Below are positions 1 to 9,349 of a DNA stretch of 64,000 bases, piece after piece. Positions within the stretch are counted from its first letter, which is position 1, and the number at the start of each line of letters is the position of its first letter. The notes under the pieces were generated by a model. It did no database searches. It saw only the letters and a program-made list of their open reading frames with translations, and was not told the origin of the DNA. The DNA is taken from NCBI GenBank assembly GCA_963732795.1, contig CAVTAV010000011.1:1-64000 (forward strand). Direction: 5' to 3'. The translations under genes were made by a program, and so were the position numbers. The stretch is from CAVTAV01 sp963732795 (GTDB lineage: Bacteria > Pseudomonadota > Alphaproteobacteria > CAVTAV01).

Positions 1-673
1 AAGGTGGCGCCTGGCGTGTCGGCGGCGCGGCGATCTCGCCGCGGACGCCTGCAGCCGCAATGCGTTGGGCAAGCCGGTCACTATGGACGTCGTCGAGGTC
101 TGCAACTGCACCAGGACCAGGAGCTTGACCCCGCCTGATGAGGCAAGCCGGATCGCGAGCTCGACCGGCGCACGCTCGCCCTCCGACCACAGCACGATCG
201 GCCGGCCTGTCGCGTCTCGGTCGTCGCGACAAAGACGCCGCAACGGGTATGGCTGGCTCGGGAGACCGCGCGGCGGTAGCGGCCACGGCCGAAAGTAACG
301 ACATCGAATCCGGCCGCCTCCGTGATCACGATCTCTTCGGTATCCCCGCTTACCGTCCGGAACGACCATTTGACATGGCGGTGGATCGGCGACGGCGGCG
401 AGGTCGGCCCGGGCCCGGTCGGCGAGAACGCGGAAAGCCCGCTCCATCGCGCCGGGCTCCAGGGTCTGGGCGGTCAAGGTATGGCCAATCAGATGACGCG
501 CGGTCGGGAGCGAGGCGAGCTTCAGAACATCGGCTTCGGTGACGAACAAGCCCGACGATCTCGGCACTGAAATTCCTCGGCGAGCCTGACGGCCGCGTCG
601 ATCGTAGTCCATTGGGAGCTGTCGCGTCGAGCGCGACGAGGATGCGGGCGATCTTGTTGCCGTTTTCGGCCAT
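1..673 (-). CDS. UspA-like stress protein, frameshifted, runs off left edge
   Basis: The start ATG at 673 sits 3 bases after the stop of the upstream Lon-like gene, suggesting one transcript. The first residues (MAENGNKIARILVALDA) look like the opening strand of a universal stress protein. A later frame near 330 reads ITEAAGFDVVTFGRGRYRRA, resembling the nucleotide-binding end of Usp domains, and a third frame near 200 reads IVLWSEGERAPVELAIRLAS, like the start of a second Usp-type half. These pieces lie in different frames, so at least two or three single-base indels break the gene here. Usp proteins are cytoplasmic and often bind ATP under stress. The assignment rests on pattern only; the C-terminus lies at or beyond the window edge. 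Confidence 0.45.
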
Positions 674-675
674 GG

Positions 676-3087
676 TCAGGGCGCACTCGATTTGCCGTCG
701 GAGGCGAAAGCCTTGCGCGATTCGGCGAGCGCAAGGAGCTTCGCCTCGACCCGCGCGCCGATCGTGCCTTCGGGGAATTTTCCGTCTTCGCCCCGGGTGC
801 CGGCCTTGATGCCGGTCAATATCTCGATGCCCTCGTCGATGGTCGAGACCGGCGTGGATGGCGAACCGGCCGCGCCGCACGGCCTCGACCACGCGGTGGT
901 GCAGCATCAGGTGCTTCACGTTCGAGGCCGGGATCAGCACGCCCTGGCGGCCGGTCAGTCCGCGCGCCTCGCAGACATCGTAGAAGCCCTCGATCTTCTC
1001 GTTCACCCCGCCGATCGCCTGGACGTGGCCGTTCTGGTCGACCGAGCCGGTGACCGCGAAGGACTGGTTGATCGGCGCGCCGCTCAAGGCCGAGAGAAGC
1101 GCGTAAAGCTCGGCCGAGGAGGCGCTGTCGCCGTCGACACCGCCATAGGATTGCTCGAAGACGAGGCTCGCCGAGAGGGACAAGGGCTTGTCCGGCAGAT
1201 AGCGTCGCGCCGAGATAGCTCGAAAGGATCAGCACGCCCTTGGAATGAAGCGGCCCGCCGAGCTTCACCTCGCGCTCGATATCGACCAGGTTGCCGCGGC
1301 CCATGCGGATGCGGGCGGTGATGCGGCTCGGCTTGCCGAAGGCGGTGCGGCCGATCTGGATGACCGAGAGGCCGTTGATCTGGCCGACGGCCTCGCCATC
1401 GGTATCGACCAGGATGGTCTCCTCGACGATCTGCTCCTGGAGCAGCGTGTTGAGCCGGTCGTGGCGGCGGAGCTGAGCGTCCCAGGCCTGCTTGCACGTC
1501 CTCGCGGCGAGACCACCGCGCTGCCGGCCTTTTTCGAGAAATGCGCCGCCTCGTGCATGAGATCGGTCAGCGCCTCGATGTCCGAGGAAAGCTTGCCCGC
1601 ATGGCCTGAGAGCCGGGCGGCATATTCGGTCAGGGCCGCGACCGCGAGGACATGGAAATCTGGCAGTCCTTCGCGTCGGGCGGTCGTCGCGATGAGCCGC
1701 GGGAACAACATCGTGGTCCTGATCGTCGCGCTTGACCATGTCGTCGAAATCCGCGATCACCTTGAAATGCTCGCGGAATTCGGGGTCGGCATCGGCCAGC
1801 AGGTAATACAGCATCCGCTCGCCAATCAGCACCACTTTGAGCGTCGCAGGGGATCGATTCCGGGTCGAGCTGGGTTGTCGGCGGGTAAGCCGAGCGCGCC
1901 GTAGATCGGCTCGATCCGGATCTCGCGCGCCCTCAGAGTCCGTTTCGAGCGCCTCCCAGGCGGCAGGCTGGGTCAGCACCTTCCGGGCGTCGAGCAGAGA
2001 TAGCCGCCATTCGCCCGGTGCAGCGCGCCCGAGCGGATCAGATTAAATCGGTCACCAACGCGCCGAACTGCGCGCGGTGCTCGACCCGGCCGATCAGACG
2101 CTCGAAGGACGGCTCGTCCTCATAGACCACGGGGGCATGGGCTCGCGCCACTGTGATCGACGACGAGATTGACCCGATAGCGCCGGAAAGCATCTTCGGA
2201 GCGCGGCTTGGGTCCGTCGCTCTGATCGCCGGAGCCGTCGGAAGCCCCCATGATGGTATCGACATTCTCGACCACGTCCTTGCCGACCTCGTCGAGATAG
2301 CTCCACCACCTCGTCGATATCGGAGAACAGGGTCTTGAGCCGGTCGATCATGTGGCCGACCGCGAAACTTGCGGTCTCCTCGTTGAGCGTACGGACCTTC
2401 TCGCGGGTTTGCTGGAGGAGCTTGGGGAAGTTCTGGACGGCAGACTGAAGCTGTTTCTCCAACTCTTCGATGTTCTTTTTGAATTGCTCACGCTGGCCGG
2501 CATCGAGCTTCTCGAAATCGTCCGGCGTAATGATCTTGCCGTCGTGGGTCGGCGCGAAGGCATAGCCCATGGGCGTGCGGACCAGCGCGACGTCCTTCTC
2601 GCCGGCGGCCTTCTCGACCTCCTCCATCGCGCTCTGCTGGCGTTCCTTGAACTCGTCCTCGATGACCCGGCGGCGGGTGCGGTATTCGTCGCTCGAAAAG
2701 GCCGTGCCGAGCGCGCCGCGCAGGTCGTCGATCAGTCGCTCCATCGCCGACTTCAGTTCCATGCCCTTGCCGGCCGGCAGGCGGATGGCGTTCGGCTTCT
2801 GGGATTCCTTGAAGTTATTGACATAACACCAGTCGGACGGCACCGGGGCCTTCTCGGCCTCGGCATCGACATAGGCGCGCACGATCCGATGGCGGCCGAT
2901 CCCGGCGGGCCCGAGCGCGAACAAATTGTAACCGGGCTGGGCCATGCCGAGACCGAGCTCGATCGCCTCGACGGCGCGGTCCTGGCCGATGACCTCGGTC
3001 GAGATCCTCTAGCTCGGCGGTGGTTTCGAAAGCAAGCGTCTCCAGGTCGCAGTGGCGGCAAAGGTTTTCGGGCGGGACCAAGGCCAT
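676..3087 (-). CDS. Lon-family AAA ATP-dependent protease, multiply frameshifted
   Basis: This is a Lon-related protease of the roughly 800-residue type (AAA domain plus C-terminal Lon serine protease), not canonical Lon. I chose the start MALVPPENLCRHCDL at 3087. Pieces read in order across frames: an N-terminal domain, a degenerate P-loop (GPAGIGRHRIV), a helical coiled region (KNIEELEKQLQ), an AAA stretch (LKVVLIGERMLYYLL), an arginine-rich lid region, then the protease domain with the serine in GGVDGDSASSAEL and the lysine in GGVNEKIEGFYD. The C-terminus reads VSTIDEGIEILTG and ends at a TGA overlapping the next gene's upstream bases. About eight single-base frame changes interrupt it (near 3010, 2290, 2040, 1720, 1500, 1210 and 850). 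Catalytic residues are present, so I infer indel errors rather than true decay. Confidence 0.8.
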
Positions 3088-3370
3088 GGGGAACGTCGGG
3101 AGGTTCGGCGGATGGGACGTGAATAGCTCTAGGGACGAGCATGGCGTGAGTCAACGCTGGCCGACAGGCCCTCCGCGCAGTCTTGCGCCAATAGGTCGAA
3201 AGAATCGGCGCCGGCTCGGGGGCTCGGCAACTCTCGCAGGTTTTGAAGGACTTATCCCCGGCCGTCTGCCCTCCAAACGGGCCATGCTTAACTCTGATTT
3301 AACCTCACCTTGTGATGATGGCTGCTCCCAGTCAGGGGCCAACGTTCCACAAATAAAGCGCAGTCAGATC

Positions 3371-5649
3371 ATGTCCGGGGATACCACCGCTTCCGCCGCC
3401 AAGGCCGGCACTCTATTGACTATTCGAAATTCGCTCTGCGGGATCGTGGCCTCCTGGTCCTGGCGATCGTCGGCAGTAACGTCAATTCGGCGGTCGAGGC
3501 GTGGAACGCAAAGGGTCATGCGGAGGAGGTGGTCGCCCATAACCGCGTGTCGGACCTGTTGCTGACCGCGGCGCGGGAATGGGCCGGCGAGCGCAGCATC
3601 GTGAGTGCGGCTCTTGCCTCGCCTCAGCCGATCGACGGCGCGACAGAAGAATACGCTGGCCGAACATCGCGACCTCCGGCGACAAGGCCTATAACGAGGC
3701 GATGAGCCTTGCTAGCGGTCTCGACAACTTCCCGAACAAAGCCAAGCTGACCTCGGCGGTCCAGAAGGCCTTCAAAACGCTGCAGGACGAGCGGCAGGAT
3801 GTGGACAAGAACGCCGTATTGGCCGGCGATGCCCGCGAGAAGCGAATTGGCCGGACCATTTCGAAGACGCTGACCGCCGTCATCATGGCGTCGAAGAATT
3901 CTTCGGGTCGAAGTCGATTACACGGCGGGGGCGACGGATCCCACGATCGTCGCCCACCAGCAGCTCAAAAGCGCCTTATGGGTCGTGAGCGAGTTCGCTC
4001 AGCGTGAATCCGCCACCATCGTCGAGCCTATCGCGGCTAAAGAAACGCTGTCGTCGCTCCGGCTGGAGCTGCTCGCGACTTATCGCGGCGAAACTCGAGA
4101 GCGGCTGGAACACGGTGCAGGACCTCAACCGGTCAGGGAATCTGGCCCCGGCGACACGGCCCGCCATCGAGGCGGTCACTAAGAATTTCTTCGGCGCTTA
4201 CAGCGATTTGCGCGAGTTCGGTCTATACGGCCGGCATCGCCCAGGAGCCCTATCCGGTGAACGCCGACGGCTGGCTCTCGCGCTCCGACCAGGCGATCGG
4301 GACGCTGCTGAACCTGAGCGATGTTGCCGGCCAGGCGACCCGGGCCCTTGCGCAGAAGCAGGCCAGCAACGCGGAATTCGATCTGGTCTTCCATCTTACG
4401 GAGCTGCTGTTCGTCTTTGCGATCGGCGCGGCCACCTTCTTCTTCGTGGTCCGCCGTGTCGTGAACCCGATCTATCAGCTCAGCTCCACCATGAGGAGCC
4501 TGGCCGACGGCAATTCCAACGTCGCGATCTCCGGCCTCAATCGGCGCGACGAGATCGGGCACATGGCCTCCACGCTCCAGGTGTTCAAGGAGAACTCGCT
4601 CGAGCGGGCGCGGCTCCGCGAGGAGCAGGCGCGCGCCGAACGTCAGGCCCATGAGGCTCAAGAGCAGCGCCGCCAGCAGGAAGAGGAGCAGAAGCGCCGC
4701 GAAGAGCAGCAGGCCCGCGAATTCGAGGAGCAGCAGGCCAAGGCTCCGCGAGGAGCAGCGCGAGCGGAACGAGCAGCGCGAGCGCGAGGAGCGTGAACGC
4801 CGCCGTCAGGAAACGCTGGCTTTCGCCGATCAGTTCGAGAGCCGCGTGATGTCGATGGTGAAATCCGTCGCCGCAGCCGCCGACCAGATGCAGTCCTCGG
4901 CCCAGAACATGGTCTCGATCGCGCAAACGACGACGGATCAGGCTTCGAATGTCTCCCACGCGTCCCAGGCAGCGAACGAGAACGTCCAGGCCGTGGCCTC
5001 GGCGGCCGAGGAGCTCTCGGGCTCGGTGCGCGAAATCTCGTCCCAGGTCAACCAGTCGACCCAATATGTCCGCACCGCGGTCGACGAGACCAGCAACGCC
5101 GACACCGAAATCCAGGGCCTGATGGAAGCGGCCCAGCGGATCGGCGACGTGCTCGACCTCATCAACGACATCGCCAGCCAGACCAATCTCCTCGCCCTCA
5201 ACGCCACGATCGAGGCGTCCCGGGCCGGCGAGGCGGGCCGCGGCTTCGCGGTGGTCGCGGCCGAGGTCAAGAATCTCGCCAACCAGACCGCGCGCGCGAC
5301 CGAGGATATCGCCTCGCAGATCGGCGGCATCCAGAACGCGACCGCCAATGCCGTGGGCGCCATCCGCGGCATCGGCAAGACCATCGACCATCTGGATCAG
5401 GTCGCGGTGGCCATCTCGTCCGCCGTCGAAGAGCAGGACGCCGCCACCCAGGAGATCGCTCGCAACGTCGCCTCGGCCTCGGCCGGCACCGACGAGGTGA
5501 ACCGCAACATCGCGGTCGTCAACGACGGCGCCTCCAACACCGGCGCCGCCGCGAGCCAGGTCCTCACCGTGGCTCAGCAGCTCTCGCAGCAGTCCTCCGA
5601 GCTGCGCCAGGAAGTCGAGCAGTTCCTCGCCCAGGTCCGGAGCGCCTAA
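3371..5649 (+). CDS. Methyl-accepting chemotaxis protein, frameshifted
   Basis: This is an inner-membrane chemoreceptor. The N-terminus MSGDTTASAAKAGTLLTIRN is followed by a first membrane segment (LLVLAIVGS), then a periplasmic helical sensor resembling nitrate/nitrite-sensing four-helix receptors (AREWAGERSIVSAAL). A second membrane segment (LLFVFAIGAATFFFVV), a HAMP domain (RRVVNPIYQLSSTMRSLADG), a long Glu/Arg/Gln-rich coiled linker (about 4600-4800) and an intact signalling domain follow. The hairpin tip reads DIASQTNLLALNATIEASRA. The signalling half is one clean frame; the sensor half is broken by about six indels (near 3440, 3650, 3905, 4095, 4215 and 4745). No CheB/CheR pentapeptide is visible at the C-terminus (FLAQVRSA). 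No che genes are nearby. Confidence 0.85.
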
Positions 5650-5696
5650 GGCCGCATCGCCACTAACTCTGTCGTCCTAAGCCAGTCGAAGGAAGT

Positions 5697-5790
5697 TGTT
5701 CGACAGGCTCACAACGAATGGAAATCGGAGCTCGCGGACGAACCCGTCCCTCAAACGTCGTTCCCGCTTTCGCGGGAATGACGAAGAACG
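5697..5790. repeat. Intergenic dispersed-repeat fragments
   Basis: Two short elements lie between the convergent MCP and TonB-like genes. At about 5699 is TTCGACAGGCTCA followed by an AACGAA motif; the same core occurs near 50128. At about 5758-5783 is a perfect hairpin, TTCCCGC-TTTC-GCGGGAA, flanked by CGTCG and TGACG. Both types are familiar as dispersed extragenic palindromes in proteobacterial genomes. A third hairpin at 5845-5865 (GCGCCCC/GGGGCGC) lacks a clear T-tract. Confidence 0.55.
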
Positions 5791-5932
5791 CCTCCGCCGA
5801 GCGCTCCGACATGAGCCGTTCCGGGCTGAAGACAAAGCGAAGCCGCGCCCCTTTTCGGGGGGCGCGCGCCTTACGCAGGGTACTGGAGGGTCGCGAGGGC
5901 GGCCGGATCGGGTGAACCGGCCGAATTCAGGC

Positions 5933-6316
5933 TTACTGGATGACCCAGTTCAGCGGCAGGGTCATCGTCAGATCCTTGTCCGCCAGCTCGCTCGGGGGCG
6001 ACGGCAAGGGGTCGATCCGCTTGACCAGCTTCGGGATATCCTCGTCGAGTTCGGCATGGCCCGTGGGCTTCACGACGTCATAGGACGTGACATGTCCCGT
6101 GCGGTCGATGGTGATCTCGACTTTGGCGCTACCCTCGATCTCGCGGCTCAGCGCCGCGCGGGGATAAACCTGTTTCCTGGCAATGAGTTTGACGACGTCC
6201 GTCTTCCAATTGGTGATGGAATCGCCCGCCCAGACATTCGTTGCACCGGCGGTCATCGTCATGGCAATTGTCAACGCGCCGGCGATCTGAAGCCCGCGTT
6301 TTGTCATTGGTCGCAT
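5933..6316 (-). CDS. Secreted TonB C-terminal-domain protein
   Basis: A 127-residue protein from the ATG at 6316, chosen because TAGGAGAG lies about 9 bases upstream; longer TTG starts have no such site. Residues 1-28 look like a signal peptide or anchor (AGALTIAMTMTAGATNVWA). The rest matches the TonB C-terminal fold: VYPRAALSREIEGSAKVEITIDRTGHVTSYDVVKPTG is the usual beta-alpha-beta pattern, cut here to its recognisable parts. No proline-rich spanning region is present, so it is not a classical TonB energy transducer. Related stand-alone proteins occur in the periplasm of many alphaproteobacteria, with unknown partners. The neighbouring Sel1 gene lies on the same strand 157 bases upstream. 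Confidence 0.7.
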   Translation of the reverse strand: MRPMTKRGLQIAGALTIAMTMTAGATNVWAGDSITNWKTDVVKLIARKQVYPRAALSREIEGSAKVEITIDRTGHVTSYDVVKPTGHAELDEDIPKLVKRIDPLPSPPSELADKDLTMTLPLNWVIQ

Positions 6317-6473
6317 TGATCCGGCTCTCCTAATACGCAACAACTGATGTCCGACAATGAAGCCGCGTGTCGGTCATAGCCCCCTCCCAGAGGCTCGCCA
6401 CGGCGGAGCACCCCGCTGGGACGCAGGCTACTTTTTAGGCAAGAATCATTGAGATAGGCTTAATCAGGGGTGA

Positions 6474-7106
6474 CTAGTTACGCGGCCAATTCAACGAGGT
6501 AGTGCCGGCATACCAGTCCTTGACCCGTTGCTCCGCCTCTTGCCGCTGGGTATCGGTCAACTCCCGCCCGATCGCGGCGAGCAGCGAGGCCACGCTGTCA
6601 CGCGCCTTGCCCGGAGCCATGGTCGAGAGCGCGAGCGTTTCCCAGAGATGGGCCTCCACGAGGTCGCGAGGCACGCCGGAGCCGCTGTAATACTGGAAGC
6701 CGAGGATGGCCTGGGCGGTGTGATTGCCCTGTTGGGCCGAGAGTTTGAGCCACTTTGCCGACGCCTTCATATCCTGGGCCACGCCGTCGCCCTTATAATA
6801 TTTGAGGCCGAGCCGGAGCTCGCTCATCGCGTCGCCGAAAACCGTGGCGCGGGCGTAAATCTGGTCGAAATCGTTGGGATCGCTCTTGGGGTCGGTCAGT
6901 GTCCAGCTTTGGACCAGATCCGCCCGCGGCTGCCAGAGCAGTTCGGAGCCGTCGGTCTGGTGAACCCGAACGAGGGGCGCGAGGCCGGCCTGGTCAAAGG
7001 CCTGAGTGCCATGGACCGGCAAGGCCGCCGCCTTGTGGAACCCGAAGACCGCCGAACAGGCGATGAGGCCCACACCGATCGTCAAAGCAACGCCGCGACC
7101 ACGCAT
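6474..7106 (-). CDS. Sel1-repeat (TPR-like) secreted protein
   Basis: A 210-residue protein. I chose the ATG at 7106 because CGGAGGG lies about 9 bases upstream. An N-terminal hydrophobic segment (GVALTIGVGLIACSAVFGFH) indicates export or anchoring. The centre carries Sel1-type repeats: LRLGLKYYKGDGVAQDMKAS followed by a second unit with AILGFQYYSGSGVPRD. Sel1 proteins are scaffolds for protein contacts in the envelope. The C-terminal part (TDTQRQEAEQRVKDWY) is helical and charged. The specific role cannot be inferred; its neighbour downstream is the TonB-C-domain protein, which may be a partner. Confidence 0.7.
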   Translation of the reverse strand: MRGRGVALTIGVGLIACSAVFGFHKAAALPVHGTQAFDQAGLAPLVRVHQTDGSELLWQPRADLVQSWTLTDPKSDPNDFDQIYARATVFGDAMSELRLGLKYYKGDGVAQDMKASAKWLKLSAQQGNHTAQAILGFQYYSGSGVPRDLVEAHLWETLALSTMAPGKARDSVASLLAAIGRELTDTQRQEAEQRVKDWYAGTTSLNWPRN

Positions 7107-7339
7107 CCGATCGACCCTCCGATTTCGTAAACACATCGTTAAGTCTGGGAGCATGCTTCGTGCCAGATCACGGCTCTCGGATTTTCAAGGGCTTAGCGGG
7201 GACGGTGCGGGACGGTGCGTCGCCGGGCCGTCCCATTTCGGGACAAAGGAATCCCGATCCGATCGCTTGATCGCGATCATTCCGATGCTCATGTCTAAAG
7301 CAGAGAGTGACAGGGTCTCAGAACGGACAGGGAGTTACC

Positions 7340-7795
7340 ATGCGCATGAAGAAGATCAAGACCTGGGTCGTGCTCGCCGATGGCGCGCGGGCCCGTATCC
7401 TGTCGAACGATGGACCGGGAACGGGGCTGACCGAGATCGAGGAATGGAGCTCGGCCGAGGCCCGCAAGCCGACCCGCGATCTCGGCACCGAGCGGCCGGG
7501 GCGGGTGCACGAGAGTGCTACCTTTGGCCGCCATGCAATGACCCCGAAGGCCGATTGGCATGATGCCGCGGAAGCCGAGTTCGCCCGCAATCTGGCGCAA
7601 TACCTAAAATCGAACGTCGATACCGGCGCCTTCGACCAGATCGTTCTGGTGGCGCCGCCGCGGGCTCTTGGCGTTTTGAGGCAGGAAATCGATGCCGCCA
7701 CGGCCAACAGGGTCAAATCCGAAATCAACAAGGATCTGACCCGGATCCCGCTCGCCGACCTCGGCTCCCACCTGGACGAGGTGATCCGCCTCTAG
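7340..7795 (+). CDS. Host attachment family protein
   Basis: A 151-residue cytoplasmic protein starting at 7340 (MRMKKIKTWVVLADGARARI), with AGGGAG about 7 bases upstream. The opening strand followed by the ADGARARIL motif, the central acidic region and the C-terminal segment LVAPPRALGVLRQEIDAA are typical of the Host_attach family, named for an Agrobacterium protein linked to attachment. Members are widespread in alphaproteobacteria and their biochemical function is not established. The stop codon shares the bases CTAG at 7792-7795 with the convergent trkH stop. Confidence 0.75.
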   Translation: MRMKKIKTWVVLADGARARILSNDGPGTGLTEIEEWSSAEARKPTRDLGTERPGRVHESATFGRHAMTPKADWHDAAEAEFARNLAQYLKSNVDTGAFDQIVLVAPPRALGVLRQEIDAATANRVKSEINKDLTRIPLADLGSHLDEVIRL

Positions 7796-9243
7796 GTGCG
7801 GTAGAAGCGCATCGTAAACAGCATCACGACGACCATGACCTCGAGCCGGCCCATGATCATGGCCAGCGACAGGATCCATTTGGCCGCTGCCGGCAGAGGC
7901 GCGAAGTTGCCGGTAGGGCCGATGATCGGTCCGAGGCCGGGACCGACGTTGCCCAGGGTCGTGGCGACGCCGCTGAGGCTGGTTTCGGCATCGAGGCCGA
8001 TCATCACCAGAAGAAGCGAGAACACCCAGAAACAGGTGATATAGGCGAAAGTGAAGGCGCCGACCGAGGAAAGCACGCTTTTGTCGATCGGCCTGCCGGC
8101 GTACTGGAGCGTGAGCACGCGGTGCGGCATGACCAGCCGGGTGGCCTCGAGCCGCGCAAGCCTGGAGATGATCTCGAAACGGAAGATCTTGAGGCCGCCG
8201 GTCGAGGAGCCGGTGCAGCCGCCGACGAAGCTGAGAAAGAAGAACACCGTCACGGCGAAGCTGCCCCAAACCGTGTAATCGGTGGTCACGAAGCCGGTGG
8301 TGCTGACGATCGAGACGACGTTGAACGAGACGTAGCGAAGCGCGCCCAGAAGCGAATATTTGTCGTTGAAGAACAGCCAGAGCGACAGGCCGAGGATCAC
8401 CGCGACGAGGAACAGGAAATAGGTCCGGATCTGCGGCTCGATATCCCGGAGTCTCCAGCCGCGCCTCAGCATCCGGACATAGGCGAGGAAGGTGCAGCTT
8501 CCGAGGAACATGAAAACGGTGCCGACGATCTCGACACCGACGCTGTGGAAATGAGCGAAGGAGGCGTCGGAGGTCGAGAAGCCCGCGGTCGAGATGGTGC
8601 ACATGGCGTGGTTGACGGCTTCGAGGAGGCTCATGCCGGTCATGTTGTAGCCGAGGGTGCAAAGCGCGGTGAGGGCGACATACGCGCCGCCGATGGCCAG
8701 CGAGAGCTGCTCCGGCCGGGCGATGATCTTCTCCGACTTGTCGGACGATTCGAGCCGGAAGAGCTGCATGCCGCCGACCCGTAAGTACGGCATCACCGCG
8801 ATCGACATGCCGATAATCCCGAAGCCGCCCAGCCATTGCAGAATCGAGCGCCAGATCAGGATGCTGGGCGGGAAATTGTCGAGGCCCGAAAGCACCGTCG
8901 AGCCGGTCGTGGTCATGCCCGAGACGGTCTCGAAATAGGCGTCCGTGAAGCTCAGGTGAAGCGAGCTCAACACGAAGGGCAGGCCGCCGAAGGCCGGGAG
9001 GATGATCCAGGACGCGGTGGTCAGGATCGCGGCTTGGCGGAAAGTGAGGTGCGGCTCGCCCTCGGGCCGGTTGGTTATGATCACCCCGCCCGCGACGAAG
9101 GCCGACATGGCGATCGAGGACAGAAAGGCGCCGACCTCGCCGTCATGGGCGGAGATCGAGAGCAGCACCGGCGCCCACATCGCGACCGCAAGGCCCAGCA
9201 GCAGCCAGCCCAAGGTATAGAGCACCGGCCGTAGATCGATCAT
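7792..9243 (-). CDS. trkH: TrkH-family potassium uptake channel, copy 2
   Basis: A 483-residue polytopic inner-membrane K+ translocation subunit. I chose MIDLRPVLYTLGW at 9243 because the tandem copy starts at the same residue; upstream in-frame codons give an unrelated extension. The four selectivity-loop regions typical of Trk/Ktr channels are visible: TTTGSTVLSG, ISTAGFSTSD, VSTTGFVTTDY and LGNVGPGLG. It ends MRFYRT. It lies 106 bases downstream of a very similar gene on the same strand. TrkH normally works with the NAD-binding ring protein TrkA, which is not in this window. Confidence 0.9.
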   Translation of the reverse strand: MIDLRPVLYTLGWLLLGLAVAMWAPVLLSISAHDGEVGAFLSSIAMSAFVAGGVIITNRPEGEPHLTFRQAAILTTASWIILPAFGGLPFVLSSLHLSFTDAYFETVSGMTTTGSTVLSGLDNFPPSILIWRSILQWLGGFGIIGMSIAVMPYLRVGGMQLFRLESSDKSEKIIARPEQLSLAIGGAYVALTALCTLGYNMTGMSLLEAVNHAMCTISTAGFSTSDASFAHFHSVGVEIVGTVFMFLGSCTFLAYVRMLRRGWRLRDIEPQIRTYFLFLVAVILGLSLWLFFNDKYSLLGALRYVSFNVVSIVSTTGFVTTDYTVWGSFAVTVFFFLSFVGGCTGSSTGGLKIFRFEIISRLARLEATRLVMPHRVLTLQYAGRPIDKSVLSSVGAFTFAYITCFWVFSLLLVMIGLDAETSLSGVATTLGNVGPGLGPIIGPTGNFAPLPAAAKWILSLAMIMGRLEVMVVVMLFTMRFYRT

Positions 9244-9349
9244 AGTCCGCCTGTCGCTATTTGCCCCGATTTCCGTCACAGGGAAGTTCCTTAGCCCCGG
9301 CTCAGCGTATGGGTTCACTGCGCCGGGGCCAAGAAGGAATGACGCGCGG

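Noticed and set aside
5845..5865. GCGCCCC/GGGGCGC hairpin as a terminator
   Set aside because: No T-tract follows on either strand; it may be part of a dispersed repeat.
7340..7795. The host-attachment-type gene as a sign of a prophage or symbiosis island
   Set aside because: The family name is historical, and no phage or integrase genes are nearby.
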